This document shows, piece by piece, positions 1 to 8,995 of a DNA stretch of 64,000 bases. Under the pieces are notes generated by a model. That model was not told the DNA's origin. It was given only the letters and a program-made list of their open reading frames with translations, and searched no databases. How positions within the stretch are numbered: the first letter of the stretch is position 1; every line of letters begins with the position of its first letter. Both the position numbers and the translations under genes were made by a program. The stretch spans positions 124,001 through 188,000 of the forward strand of contig NZ_VWXK01000002.1 in NCBI RefSeq assembly GCF_011752565.1, given 5' to 3'. This DNA comes from Pantoea sp. Ap-967 (lineage in GTDB: Bacteria > Pseudomonadota > Gammaproteobacteria > Pseudomonadales > Pseudomonadaceae).

Positions 1-1055
1 CCCGGCCCGCACACCACGGTTGGAATCCCTGCCTGGTCGAACAACCCGCCTTCGGTGCCGAATGCCACCGTACCGAACGCATCCGAGCCACTGAGCAACG
101 CCACCAGCCGCGCCGCCTCACTGTCAGCCGGCGTCGCCAACCCCGGGTATGCACTCAACGGTTTCAAGTGAATCGCACTACCGGTATTGACCTTGCGCAT
201 GCGCGGCAGCAGTTCGGCCTCGGCATAGGTTTGCAACTGGTCCGCCACCGCCTGCGCCTCGAACCCAGGCAGCGCCCGCACTTCGAAATCGAACACGCAC
301 TCCTCGGGCACGATGTTCAGCGCCCTGCCCCCGTTGATCACGCCGGTCTGCACGGTGGAGAACGGCGGGTCGAAGCGTGCATCGTGGTGTTCAGGCTGCG
401 CCAGTGCCTCACCGATGTCACCCAGTTTGCCAATCAGCTTGGCGGCATACTCGATGGCATTGACCCCATACGGCGCATACGCCGAGTGGCACGCCGCGCC
501 GTGCACTTCGCAGCGCATCGCCAGCTTGCCCTTGTGGCCGAGCACCGGCTTGAGTTCAGTGGGCTCGCCGATCAGGCACAGGCGCGGTTTGTGCGGGCGC
601 TGCGCCAGCGCGGCCAGCATCGAACGCACGCCCAGGCAGCCGACTTCCTCATCAAAGGAAAACGCCAGGTGCACCGGCAAGCGCAAAGGCTGCGCGAGAA
701 ACGCCGGCACCGCCGCCAGCACCGAAGCGATGAAACCCTTCATGTCCGCCGTGCCGCGTCCATACAGGCGCCCGTCACGCTCGGTGAGGGCGAACGGTGG
801 CAGCGTCCAGGCCTGGCCGTCCACCGGCACCACGTCGGTGTGCCCAGACAGCACCACCCCACCCACATCCTGCGGGCCGATGGTGGCGAACAGGTTGGCC
901 TTGGTGCCCTCCGGGTTGTGGAACAGCTCGCAAGGCACGCCCAGGCCGGCCAGGTAATCGCGAATGAAGCCGATCAGTTCCAGGTTGGAGTCGCGGCTTG
1001 CCGTGGCAAAACCGATCAGCCGCTCCAGCAGCGCGCGGCTGCTGAACTCACTCAT
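1..1055 (-). CDS. argE: Acetylornithine deacetylase-like M20 metallopeptidase (partial)
   Basis: ArgE/DapE-type amidohydrolases remove an N-acyl group from amino acids with two zinc ions in the cytoplasm. The visible 351 codons contain the metal-site motifs GHTDVVPVDG, GRGTADMKG and DEEVGCLG in the right order, and a dimerisation-lid region follows. The C-terminus lies beyond the left edge of the window. The ATG at 1055 overlaps the end of the upstream DUF1028 gene by 8 bases, so the two are probably co-translated. Because the partner is DUF1028 rather than arginine genes, the true substrate may be another N-acyl compound; the symbol names the family more surely than the reaction. Confidence 0.85.
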   Translation of the reverse strand, partial: MSEFSSRALLERLIGFATASRDSNLELIGFIRDYLAGLGVPCELFHNPEGTKANLFATIGPQDVGGVVLSGHTDVVPVDGQAWTLPPFALTERDGRLYGRGTADMKGFIASVLAAVPAFLAQPLRLPVHLAFSFDEEVGCLGVRSMLAALAQRPHKPRLCLIGEPTELKPVLGHKGKLAMRCEVHGAACHSAYAPYGVNAIEYAAKLIGKLGDIGEALAQPEHHDARFDPPFSTVQTGVINGGRALNIVPEECVFDFEVRALPGFEAQAVADQLQTYAEAELLPRMRKVNTGSAIHLKPLSAYPGLATPADSEAARLVALLSGSDAFGTVAFGTEGGLFDQAGIPTVVCGP

Positions 1056-1725
1056 CGCCCGGCACCCCGTAGCTGGGTGCGGTGGTTGGGTCCAGGGCGC
1101 GGGTCACGTAATCCTGCATCTGCGGGCGATAGGCCTGCCATAGGCCATCGAGTACGCCGATCGGGTCTTCATCGGCCCAGTCCACCCGCAAGTCCACCAG
1201 CGGCCAGGTCAATTCGCCGGCGATCTTCAGCGCTGCCGAATGCACCGGCCCCGCTTCACCACCAGCCGCCATCGCCGCGTGCATCGCCGCCAACAGCCGA
1301 TCCGCCAGGTGGCCACCGGCCTGTTCGAACGCCTGCACCATCGCCTCGATCACTGCCTGCGACGACAGCAGGTTACCGGCCGCCGCGCATTGCTCGCCCG
1401 CCACCGCGTTGTGCACGCCCAAGGCTTCCTTACCGGTGAACAGGGCCACCTGGCCCTGGCTGTCGATCACCGTCACCTGGCGGTATTCGCTCCAACCATT
1501 GGCGCTGAGCACGCGGTCCAGCGCCGCAGCAGGCGGCAACTGCCCCTGCTCCAGGGCATCGAGAATCTGTGGGCCAAGCGCCGGCAGGGTGATGTTCTGG
1601 GTGGCCACCGCGCCAACACCCGCCCGCACCCACGGGCAGCGGGCGCCCACGGCAATGCTCGACGAGCTGATGGCGATGCCAACCTGGCCGGTTTCCTGGC
1701 AGCGCCCGATGATGGAGAAGGTCAT
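1048..1725 (-). CDS. DUF1028 family protein (Ntn-hydrolase-like)
   Basis: This 225-residue protein starts MTFSIIGRCQETG and has the conserved early motif GIAISSSSIAVGARC typical of DUF1028 proteins, which resemble Ntn hydrolases and usually sit beside amidohydrolases or peptidases. An in-frame ORF extends 48 codons further upstream, but the start at 1725 is preceded by AGGAGCT at good spacing and begins exactly at the family's N-terminus. It overlaps the ArgE-like gene by 8 bases. The pair probably cleaves an N-acylated or peptidic substrate together; that role is inferred from context only. Confidence 0.85.
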   Translation of the reverse strand: MTFSIIGRCQETGQVGIAISSSSIAVGARCPWVRAGVGAVATQNITLPALGPQILDALEQGQLPPAAALDRVLSANGWSEYRQVTVIDSQGQVALFTGKEALGVHNAVAGEQCAAAGNLLSSQAVIEAMVQAFEQAGGHLADRLLAAMHAAMAAGGEAGPVHSAALKIAGELTWPLVDLRVDWADEDPIGVLDGLWQAYRPQMQDYVTRALDPTTAPSYGVPGDE

Positions 1726-2017
1726 GGTGAAGCTCCTGTCGTTCTGTGCGATACAGCGCATTCTGGGCAGAACCTCCAAAGCCACGAAACCAACATTTTC
1801 CTGTGCCTTGGGCAGGAAAAAACTAAGGCCCCGAAAAGCCGTCGAATACGCCCCGAAACAGCCGCGCACCCCAGGTGAAGTGGGGCCTTCGCCGTTTTAT
1901 CGGCAAGCCCCAGCTAAATACTATTTTCGCGAATTTCCGTGCATCCCTAGTCTGGCTCCAGGCAACGGCGGTCCTCCAAACCGACCTGACAAAAACCGCC
2001 TGAACAAGGGCTCGGAC
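1726..2017. other. Divergent intergenic region between DUF1028 and monooxygenase genes
   Basis: This 292-base gap separates two outward-facing transcription units, so it should hold both promoters. The monooxygenase start is preceded by AAGGGCT. The stretch CTAAATACTATTTTCG near 1914-1929 is the most AT-rich part and could carry a -10 element, but no clear sigma-70 pair was recognised. No gene was seen in it. Confidence 0.4.
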
Positions 2018-3334
2018 ATGACACTGAACAACATCGAAATCGACACCCTCGTGGTCGGCGCCGGCCAGGCCGGCGTGGCCATGAGTGAACACCTGAGCAA
2101 GCTCGGCGTGCCGCACCTGGTGCTGGAGCGCAAGCGCATCGCCGAGGCCTGGCGCAGTGGCCGCTGGGATTCGCTGGTGGCCAACGGCCCGGTCTGGCAC
2201 GACCGCTTCCCAGGGTTGGAATTCAACCTCGACGCCGACGCCTTCGCCGGCAAGGACCAGGTGGCCGACTACTTCGAGCAGTATGTGCGCAAGTACAACC
2301 TGCCGGTGCGCACCGGCATCGAGGTGAAGAAGGTGGTGCGCAACGCCGACCGCCCAGGCTTCACCATCGAAACCAACGAAGGCGTGATCCGCGCCAACCG
2401 CGTGGTAGCGGCCACCGGCCCGTTCCAGAAGCCGGTGATCCCGGCCATCGCGCCAAAAGACCCAGGCCTGCACCAGATCCACTCCGCCGCCTACTTCAAC
2501 CCGCAGCAGTTGCCCGAAGGCGCGGTGCTGGTGGTGGGTGCCGGTTCCTCCGGCGTACAGATCGCCGAAGAACTGATGCGTGCCGGGCGCCAGGTGTACC
2601 TGTCGGTCGGCGCCCACGACCGCCCGCCACGGGCCTACCGCAACCGCGACTTCTGCTGGTGGCTGGGCGTGCTCGGCGAGTGGGACGCGGAAATCGCCAA
2701 GCCCGGCCGTGAACACGTGACCATCGCCGTCAGCGGTGCCCGTGGCGGCCACACCGTGGACTTCCGCGCCCTCGCCCACCAAGGCATGACCCTGGTTGGC
2801 CTGACCCAGTCGTTCGAAAACGGCGTGGCCCGCTTCCAGGACAACCTGGTGGACAACATCAACCGCGGCGACGAGAACTACCTGGCCCTGCTGGACGCTG
2901 CCGACGCCTACATCGAACGCAACGGCCTGGACCTGCCGCCAGAGCCCGAAGCACGCAAGCGCCTGGCTGACCCCGAGTGCATGGTCAACCCGCTGCAGCA
3001 ACTGGACCTGGCCAAGGCCGGCGTCACCAGCATCATCTGGGCCACCGGCTACGGCGTGGACTTCAGCTGGCTGCAGGTCGACACCTTCGACGCCAACGGC
3101 AAGCCCCAGCACCAGCGCGGCGTCGCCCGGGAACCTGGCGTGTACTTCCTCGGCCTGCCGTGGCTGTCGCGCCGCGGCTCGTCGTTCATCTGGGGCGTAT
3201 GGCACGACGCCAAGCATGTCGCCGGCCACATCGCCACCCAGCGCACCTACCTGGCCTACCGTGATCGCGAGCAGCGCAGCGCGGATGAGCAAGACCAACC
3301 GATCAGCAACGTCAGCACCTTTGGAGCCCACTGA
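2018..3334 (+). CDS. Flavin-containing monooxygenase
   Basis: The 438-residue protein is a two-dinucleotide-binding flavoprotein. It has an N-terminal FAD Rossmann motif (VVGAGQAGVAMSEHL), a second NADPH-type Rossmann motif (VVGAGSSGVQIAEELM), and the late ATGYG motif (WATGYGVDFSW) of FMO/BVMO-like enzymes. Such enzymes use NADPH and O2 to oxygenate N, S or carbonyl groups. The ATG at 2018 was chosen over far-upstream in-frame starts because AAGGGCT precedes it and the FAD motif begins 13 residues later. Its stop shares one base with the Rid gene start (TGATG), indicating an operon. The substrate is unknown. Confidence 0.9.
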   Translation: MTLNNIEIDTLVVGAGQAGVAMSEHLSKLGVPHLVLERKRIAEAWRSGRWDSLVANGPVWHDRFPGLEFNLDADAFAGKDQVADYFEQYVRKYNLPVRTGIEVKKVVRNADRPGFTIETNEGVIRANRVVAATGPFQKPVIPAIAPKDPGLHQIHSAAYFNPQQLPEGAVLVVGAGSSGVQIAEELMRAGRQVYLSVGAHDRPPRAYRNRDFCWWLGVLGEWDAEIAKPGREHVTIAVSGARGGHTVDFRALAHQGMTLVGLTQSFENGVARFQDNLVDNINRGDENYLALLDAADAYIERNGLDLPPEPEARKRLADPECMVNPLQQLDLAKAGVTSIIWATGYGVDFSWLQVDTFDANGKPQHQRGVAREPGVYFLGLPWLSRRGSSFIWGVWHDAKHVAGHIATQRTYLAYRDREQRSADEQDQPISNVSTFGAH

Positions 3335-3750
3335 TGCCTACCCATACCCGCATCCGCATGTTCAACACCAAGGAAACCTACCCCAACCAGACCCTGGACA
3401 ACGACCTGTGCCAGGCCGTGCGGGCCGGTAACACCATCTACGTTCGCGGCCAGGTCGGCACCGACTTCGAAGGCAAGCTGGTGGGGCTGGGCGACCCGCG
3501 CGCTCAGGCCGAGCAGGCGATGAAGAACGTCAAGCAGCTGCTTGAAGAAGCCGGCTCCGACCTGTCGCACATCGTCAAGACCACCACCTACATCACCGAC
3601 CCACGCTTCCGCGAGCCGGTGTACAAAGAAGTGGGCAAGTGGCTCAAGGGCGTGTTCCCGATTTCCACCGGGCTGGTGGTGGCCGGCTTGGCCCAGGCCG
3701 AGTGGCTGATGGAGATCGATGTGATTGCGGTGGTGCCGGATCAGCAGTGA
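3334..3750 (+). CDS. Rid family protein (RidA/YjgF-like), catalytic arginine absent
   Basis: This 138-residue protein has the Rid fold signature: YVRGQVGTD, QAEQAMKNVKQLLEEAG, and the C-terminal strand EWLMEIDVIAVV. Canonical RidA hydrolyses reactive enamines and imines and uses an arginine in a PxR motif near the C-terminus. Here the equivalent stretch reads FPISTGLVVAGLAQ, with no arginine, so imine deaminase activity by the usual mechanism is doubtful. It is coupled to the monooxygenase by a one-base overlap and may handle that enzyme's product. Non-canonical Rid subfamilies are common in catabolic operons. Confidence 0.88.
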   Translation: MPTHTRIRMFNTKETYPNQTLDNDLCQAVRAGNTIYVRGQVGTDFEGKLVGLGDPRAQAEQAMKNVKQLLEEAGSDLSHIVKTTTYITDPRFREPVYKEVGKWLKGVFPISTGLVVAGLAQAEWLMEIDVIAVVPDQQ

Positions 3751-3780
3751 TTTCTGGGCCCGGGGCTGCTTTGCAGCCCA

Positions 3781-3838
3781 TTCGCGGGGCAAGCCCGCTC
3801 CTACACCCTCCCGTGTAGGAGCGGGCTTGCCCCGCGAA
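3781..3838. repeat. REP inverted pair
   Basis: Two perfect inverted 25-base copies of the Pseudomonas REP element (3781-3805 and 3814-3838) face each other with an 8-base spacer. They lie between the convergent ends of the Rid and LysR genes, the usual place for such elements, and may act as a bidirectional mRNA-end hairpin. Confidence 0.9.
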
Positions 3839-3843
3839 GCTTT

Positions 3844-4749
3844 TCAGAACTTGGCCAATTCCTCACGGCAAAACTCAACGAACAATTGCGCAGGTTTGGT
3901 CAGCTGCACCCGCTTCAAATGCGCCGCCGCCAGCCCCGACAACGCCACCGGCTCGGCAATGTCCAGCGTCACCAGCTTCTGCCCGTCGTAGGTGCATTCC
4001 GAATGCGGCTTGGTCACCAGCAGTGAAAACCCGAACCCCTGACCCACCATCCCACGCACCATCTCGATCGACGGCGAACTGAAAACGATGTTCGGCGTCA
4101 GGCCCATTTCGTTGAACAGGCTGACGAAATACGTGCGGCTCGGCGCCACGTCCAGCAGAATCATCGGCTCCGGGCACAGGTCGCGCAGCGACACCTGGGC
4201 CTGGCCGGCAAAGCGATGCTTCTCGGGCAGCAGCACATAAGGCTTTTGCGGCGGCATCAAGGGCTCGGCCTCGATGGTGCCGTCCAGGTCGTGATCGTAC
4301 AGGAAGGCCAAGTCAAAGGTACCCGCCGTCAGGCCCTGGATCAGGTCTTGCTGTTCGCCGTCGCGCAGGCGAATGTCCACACCGGGGTAGCGCTCGCGAA
4401 AACCCGCGATCAGCCGCGGCAGGTACAGCGGCGCGACGGTTTCGAAACAGCCAATGTCGATTTGCCCGGCGACGGTGTCGTTGTCGGCCAGGGCGTTCTG
4501 CTCGAACTCGTGGGCCATCTGCAGCAGCGACTTGGTCTTGGCGTAGAAACGCTTGCCACTGGGGGTCAGCGACACGCCCTGGGCATGGTGGCGGATGAAC
4601 AGCTGCACACCGAAACTTTCTTCCAAGCTCTTGATCGCCGTGGAAATCGAAGGTTGGGCGATGTACAGCTGGCGCGACGCCTCGGCAACGCTGCCGGCCT
4701 CGACGGTGGTGACGAAGTATTTGAGTTGTCGCAGGGTGTAGGAAGCCAC
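3844..4749 (-). CDS. LysR family transcriptional regulator
   Basis: The protein begins ASYTLRQLKYFVTTVEAG and has the LysR winged helix-turn-helix (SVAEASRQLYIAQPSIST) followed by a periplasmic-binding-like effector domain to its end. A GTG start at 4749 gives 301 residues, the normal LysR length, and has GAGGTG just upstream; the longer ORF adds 62 residues that run through a REP element. It converges on the monooxygenase-Rid pair and may control it or the DUF1028-ArgE genes, though LysR genes more often regulate divergent neighbours. The effector is unknown. Confidence 0.88.
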   Translation of the reverse strand: MASYTLRQLKYFVTTVEAGSVAEASRQLYIAQPSISTAIKSLEESFGVQLFIRHHAQGVSLTPSGKRFYAKTKSLLQMAHEFEQNALADNDTVAGQIDIGCFETVAPLYLPRLIAGFRERYPGVDIRLRDGEQQDLIQGLTAGTFDLAFLYDHDLDGTIEAEPLMPPQKPYVLLPEKHRFAGQAQVSLRDLCPEPMILLDVAPSRTYFVSLFNEMGLTPNIVFSSPSIEMVRGMVGQGFGFSLLVTKPHSECTYDGQKLVTLDIAEPVALSGLAAAHLKRVQLTKPAQLFVEFCREELAKF

Positions 4750-4881
4750 GGGCACCTCGTGGGCGCCGTTCGCGGGCGCCTTGGAATTTTCCTGCCACTT
4801 TACCTTGCTGGCCGGTTGGGCGATGAAGGATTTGCCTATGGCTTGAGCATAGTTTTCTGTTGCCTGTTCCGGCCCTTTCGC

Positions 4882-4906
4882 TGTAGGAGCGGGCTTGCCC
4901 CGCGAA
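4882..4906. repeat. Single REP element
   Basis: One 25-base REP copy with the core GCGGGCTTGCCCCGCGAA lies upstream of the LysR gene. It is flanked by a further short inverted repeat (GGCCCTTTCG before, CGAAAGGGCC overlapping its end), so a longer hairpin is possible. It is identical to the right arm of the pair at 3781-3838. Confidence 0.85.
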
Positions 4907-4931
4907 AGGGCCGGCACAGACACCCCCACAC

Positions 4932-5852
4932 TCAATAACTGAAATCATGCCCCAACTGCCCCTGCATCCACTCCAAGAACCGCCTTACCCGGGGCAACTC
5001 TGCATGCCCCCGCGGAAACACCATGTGGTGGGCGCTGACCGGGCTCATCTGCTCGGCCCCGAACACCGGCACCAGGCGCCCCTGCGCCACATAGTCCTGG
5101 GACAGCAACGAGCTTTCCAAGGTAAACCCATAGCCATGGCTGGCGGCTTCAAGGCTCATGTACGACCGGTCGAAACTCAGCGCGAACGGCGCCTGGGGCA
5201 GCGACACCCCCTGCTGGGCAAACCACTGCGGCCACTGCACCAACGCTGACTCGGACAGAATCAGGTTCTGCCCCAGCAGGTCGGCAGGCTGCACGATCGG
5301 CTCACGCGCAAGCAAGGCTGGCGAAGCCAGTACCGTGGCGCGCTCATGGCGAATGGTGCGCACCTCAAGGCTTGGCCAGTTGGGGTAACCGTGGCGGATG
5401 TCCACGTCGATCTGGTGGCGGCCGAAGTGCAATGCCTCGTAGGAACACGACAGGTTGATCTGGATATCCGGGTGGCTGGTGCGAAACCGCTCCAGCCGCG
5501 GCAACAACCACAGCAGGCCAAAGCTTGGAGAAGAATGCAGGCGCAAGCAGTCGAAACCAACCGCACTGCCGGCCCGCTCGGTGGCCGTGGCCAGGCTCTG
5601 CAAAATGCCAGACACCTCGCGCAGGTACTGCTCCCCCGCCGCCGTCAAGGTCACCCCCTTGGCCGTGCGCAGGAACAGCGGCCGCCCAATCAACGCCTCC
5701 AGGTTGGCAATCTGATGGCTGACCGCCGAGGGCGTGAGGTTCAACTGTTCGGCGGCGCGGGCGACGTTGCCGAAGCGCGCCGCCTGCTCGAAGGCCTGAA
5801 TCGCTTTCAGCGGCGGCAATTGCAAAGGCTTCTTGCCCAGGTCGAGATTCAT
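4932..5852 (-). CDS. LysR family regulator, GcvA-like
   Basis: This 306-residue protein has the GcvA/AmpR-type N-terminus (LPPLKAIQAFEQAARFGN) and helix-turn-helix (VARAAEQLNLTPSAVSHQI), then a substrate-binding domain. The ATG at 5852 has AAGGGAA at good spacing; the longer ORF has no such support. It is transcribed away from the SDR-MFS-transketolase operon across a 149-base gap, the classic LysR arrangement, so it very likely regulates that operon and itself. The inducer cannot be read from sequence. Confidence 0.9.
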   Translation of the reverse strand: MNLDLGKKPLQLPPLKAIQAFEQAARFGNVARAAEQLNLTPSAVSHQIANLEALIGRPLFLRTAKGVTLTAAGEQYLREVSGILQSLATATERAGSAVGFDCLRLHSSPSFGLLWLLPRLERFRTSHPDIQINLSCSYEALHFGRHQIDVDIRHGYPNWPSLEVRTIRHERATVLASPALLAREPIVQPADLLGQNLILSESALVQWPQWFAQQGVSLPQAPFALSFDRSYMSLEAASHGYGFTLESSLLSQDYVAQGRLVPVFGAEQMSPVSAHHMVFPRGHAELPRVRRFLEWMQGQLGHDFSY

Positions 5853-6001
5853 CGCATTCCCTTGATGTTGCGGGCCTCGAACAGGGGTACACCCGGCCCG
5901 GTACTGAATTTTTTTCAGCATAGGCTGAAGCGCACTGCGTTGCCCAGCCCTCGCCCGGATACCAAGCTGTGCCCACAACAACAAGCAACCGGAGTACACC
6001 C

Positions 6002-6751
6002 ATGCTACTCGAAGGTAAATTCGCAATCGTCACCGGCGCCGCCTCTGCCCGCGGCATCGGCCGCGCCACCGCCCAGGCCTTTGCCGCCCACGGCGCCAAG
6101 GTGGCCATCCTCGACCTCGACCTGCAGGCCGCCCGCGACGCCGCCGCGCAACTGGGCAGCGGCCACCTGGGCCTGGCTGCCAACGTCGCCGACGAAGCCC
6201 AGGTGCGCGACGCCGTGGCCCAGGTGCTGGCCCAGTTCGGCCGCATCGACGTGCTGGTCAACAACGCCGGCATCACCCAACCGGTAAAAACCCTGGACAT
6301 CACCGGCAAGGACTACGACCGGATCCTCGACGTCAACCTGCGCGGCACCTTGTTGATGTCCCAAGCGGTGATCCCGAGCATGCGCGCCCAGCGCTCGGGC
6401 AGCATCATCTGCATGTCGTCGGTGTCGGCGCAGCGCGGCGGCGGCATCTTTGGGGGCCCGCACTACAGCGCCGCCAAGGCCGGCGTGCTTGGCCTGGGCA
6501 AGGCCATGGCACGTGAACTGGGCCCGGACAACGTGCGGGTCAATGCCATCACCCCCGGCCTGATCCACACCGACATCACCGGCGGCCTGATGCAGGACGA
6601 ACGCCGCCACGCCATCATCGAAGGCATCCCCCTGGGCCGCCTGGGCGAGGCGCACGATGTGGCCAATGCCGCACTGTTCCTGGCCAGCGAGCTGTCCAGC
6701 TACCTCACCGGCATCACCCTGGACGTCAACGGGGGCATGCTGATTCACTGA
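6002..6751 (+). CDS. Short-chain dehydrogenase/reductase
   Basis: This 249-residue classical SDR carries the cofactor motif TGAASARGIGRA, the NNAGI motif, the catalytic serine in CMSSVSAQ and the YxxxK pair in HYSAAKAG, with the C-terminal DVNGGM typical of sugar and polyol dehydrogenases. It probably oxidises a hydroxyl of the substrate imported by the downstream transporter, using NAD(P). The ATG at 6002 follows CCGGAG; the upstream in-frame start has no RBS. It is the first gene of a four-gene operon with an MFS transporter and a split transketolase. Confidence 0.92.
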   Translation: MLLEGKFAIVTGAASARGIGRATAQAFAAHGAKVAILDLDLQAARDAAAQLGSGHLGLAANVADEAQVRDAVAQVLAQFGRIDVLVNNAGITQPVKTLDITGKDYDRILDVNLRGTLLMSQAVIPSMRAQRSGSIICMSSVSAQRGGGIFGGPHYSAAKAGVLGLGKAMARELGPDNVRVNAITPGLIHTDITGGLMQDERRHAIIEGIPLGRLGEAHDVANAALFLASELSSYLTGITLDVNGGMLIH

Positions 6752-6781
6752 CACCGCTGCACCCCAAGGTTTCGCATCTGA

Positions 6782-6799
6782 GCCCCGCCACGGCGGGGC
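6782..6799 (+). other. GC-rich hairpin between SDR and MFS genes
   Basis: A 7-base perfect stem (GCCCCGC / GCGGGGC) with a CACG tetraloop sits between two genes of one operon. There is no T-run, so it is unlikely to be an intrinsic terminator. It may stabilise the 3' end of the SDR message or set the ratio of SDR to transporter. Confidence 0.4.
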
Positions 6800-6828
6800 A
6801 ATCGATAACAACAAGAGATCAGATCGAC

Positions 6829-8127
6829 ATGACCACCCTAGCCCTCGACGCGGCCACCGCCGCGCGCAGCAATGCCTATCGCAAGACGGCCTGGCGGCTG
6901 ATGCCCTTTCTCATGCTCTGCTACCTGTGCGCCTACCTCGACCGGGTCAACGTCGGCTTCGCCAAGCTGCAGATGATGGACGACCTGGCCCTGTCCGAAG
7001 CGGTTTACGGCCTGGGCGCCGGGATGTTCTTCATCGGCTACTTCCTGTGCGAGGTGCCCAGCAACATCATCCTGCACAAGGTGGGCGCGCGGCGCTGGAT
7101 CGCCCGCATCATGATCACCTGGGGGCTGATCTCGGCGCTGTTCGCCTTCGTCGAGACGGCCTGGCAATTCTACGTGCTGCGCTTTTTCCTGGGGGTTGCC
7201 GAGGCCGGCCTGGCGCCGGGCCTGCTGCTGTACCTGACCTACTGGTTCCCCTCGTACCGGCGGGCGAAGATGACCGCCTTGTGGTTCATCGCCATCCCAC
7301 TCTCGGGCATGGTCGGCGGGCCGCTGTCGGGCTGGATCATGGAGCGCTTCGCCGGGGTGCATGGCTGGGCGGGCTGGCAGTGGATGTTCCTGCTCGAAGC
7401 CGTGCCCACGGTGCTGGTGGGCTGCCTGGTGCTGAGCTACCTGAAGGACGGCGTGAACCAGGCGCATTGGCTCAATGACGAAGAAAAGGCCCTGGTGCGC
7501 AAGGAACTGGCCGAGGACGAACAGCACAAGGTGCAGCACGGTTCGGTGGCCGATTTCATCCGCGACCGGCGCCTGTGGCTGCTGGCTGGCATCTACTTCT
7601 GCGTGGTCATGGGCCAATACGCGATCACCTTCTGGCTGCCCACCCTGGTGCGCAACGCCGGGGTCGCCGACCCGCTGCACATCGGCCTGCTCACCAGCCT
7701 GCCCTACCTTTGCGCAATCGCCGCCATGCTGCTGGCCGGGCGCAGCGGCGACCGCCACCGCGAACGGCGCTGGCACCTGGCAGTGCCGATGCTGGCCGGC
7801 GCCCTGGGCCTGACCCTGGCCGCGCTGTTCGCCAGCCACCTGAGCCTGTCGATTCTCAGCCTGTGCCTGGCAGCCTCCGGCATTCTTGCCGCCTCCTCGT
7901 TGTTCTGGATGCTGCCAACCACCCTGCTCGGCGGCGTCTCGGCCGCTGCCGGCATCGCCGCGGTCAACAGCTTTGCCAACCTGGCCGGGTTCTGCTCGCC
8001 GTTTCTGATCGGCTGGGTCACCAGCACCCTGGGCAACAACGCCATCGGCATGTACCTGATTACCGCCGTGCTGGTATTCGGCGCGGGGCTGGTGTTCCGC
8101 GTACCGGCCAGCCTGGTCAACCGCTAA
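6829..8127 (+). CDS. MFS transporter, anion:cation symporter (ACS) type
   Basis: The 432-residue inner-membrane protein has about twelve hydrophobic segments and the ACS-family motif CAYLDRVNVGFAKLQM near the first helix, followed by GAGMFFIGYFLCEVPSN in helix 2. Members import organic acids such as tartrate, galactarate or phthalate with protons. The start at 6829 lies 77 bases after the SDR. The transketolase subunit gene follows after 19 bases, so the transported compound is probably an acid or polyol whose oxidised form is cleaved or rearranged by that enzyme. The exact substrate is inference only. Confidence 0.92.
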   Translation: MTTLALDAATAARSNAYRKTAWRLMPFLMLCYLCAYLDRVNVGFAKLQMMDDLALSEAVYGLGAGMFFIGYFLCEVPSNIILHKVGARRWIARIMITWGLISALFAFVETAWQFYVLRFFLGVAEAGLAPGLLLYLTYWFPSYRRAKMTALWFIAIPLSGMVGGPLSGWIMERFAGVHGWAGWQWMFLLEAVPTVLVGCLVLSYLKDGVNQAHWLNDEEKALVRKELAEDEQHKVQHGSVADFIRDRRLWLLAGIYFCVVMGQYAITFWLPTLVRNAGVADPLHIGLLTSLPYLCAIAAMLLAGRSGDRHRERRWHLAVPMLAGALGLTLAALFASHLSLSILSLCLAASGILAASSLFWMLPTTLLGGVSAAAGIAAVNSFANLAGFCSPFLIGWVTSTLGNNAIGMYLITAVLVFGAGLVFRVPASLVNR

Positions 8128-8146
8128 TTCCCCAAGGAGTCACACG

Positions 8147-8995
8147 ATGAACACCGTACCCGCTACAACGGGTGCGCGGCCCCTGGCTGCGCGCGCCCAC
8201 AACATCCGCCGCAATGCCCTGCGCATGGGCCAGGTCCAGGGCCAGGGTTACATCGGCCAGGCCCTGGGCGCCGCCGACCTGCTGGCCGTGGCCTACTTCC
8301 ACGCCCTGCGGCTGGACCCAGCCAACCCCGAGTGGGAGCAGCGCGACCGCTTCTACCTGTCCATCGGCCACTACGCCATCGCCCTGTACGCGGCGCTGAT
8401 CGAGGCCGGCGTCATTGCCGAGGAAGAACTGGAAAGCTATGGCTGCGACGACAGCCGCCTGCCGATGTCCGGCATGGCCGCCTACACCCCCGGCATGGAA
8501 ATCACCGGCGGCTCGCTCGGCCACGGCCTGGGCATCGCCGTGGGCGCCTGCCTTGGGCTCAAGCGCAAGGGCTCGGCCAGCTGGGTGTACAACCTGCTGT
8601 CCGATGGCGAGCTGAACGAAGGCTCGACCTGGGAGGCGGCGATGTCGGCCAGCCACTGGCAACTGGACAACCTGATCGCGATCATCGACGTCAACAACCA
8701 GCAGGCCGACGGCCATTCCAGCGAAATCCTGGCCTTCGAGCCCATCGTCGAGCGCTGGCAGGCATTTGGCTGGTTCGTACAGCGGGTCGACGGCAACGAC
8801 CTCGATGCGCTGGTCCAGGCCTTCGACCAGGCCCGCGCCCACCGCGCTGCACAACCCCGGGTCATCATTTGCGACACCCGCATGGGCAAGGGCGTGCCCT
8901 TCCTGGAAAACCGCGACAAAACCCACTTCATCCGTGTCGACGAACACGAATGGGACCTCGCCCTGCAAGCACTGGACGCCGGGAGCCACGTATGA
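8147..8995 (+). CDS. Transketolase, N-terminal subunit
   Basis: This 282-residue protein matches the thiamine-diphosphate-binding half of transketolase. The TPP motif runs from SDGELNEGSTWEAAM to DVNNQQADG, and the family's substrate histidines can be seen in GGSLGHGLGIAVG. Full transketolases are about 660 residues; here the second half is a separate gene that overlaps by 4 bases (ATGA), so the two make one heteromeric enzyme. Split transketolases occur in sugar-catabolism operons, for example for branched or unusual pentoses. The upstream RBS is AAGGAG. Confidence 0.92.
   Translation: MNTVPATTGARPLAARAHNIRRNALRMGQVQGQGYIGQALGAADLLAVAYFHALRLDPANPEWEQRDRFYLSIGHYAIALYAALIEAGVIAEEELESYGCDDSRLPMSGMAAYTPGMEITGGSLGHGLGIAVGACLGLKRKGSASWVYNLLSDGELNEGSTWEAAMSASHWQLDNLIAIIDVNNQQADGHSSEILAFEPIVERWQAFGWFVQRVDGNDLDALVQAFDQARAHRAAQPRVIICDTRMGKGVPFLENRDKTHFIRVDEHEWDLALQALDAGSHV

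Noticed and set aside
168..1439. A 423-codon ORF opposite the ArgE-like and DUF1028 genes
   Set aside because: Shadow of two well-supported minus-strand genes.
6782..6799. Transcription terminator inside the SDR-transketolase operon
   Set aside because: The hairpin has no T-run and the genes on each side belong together, so it is listed as a hairpin only.
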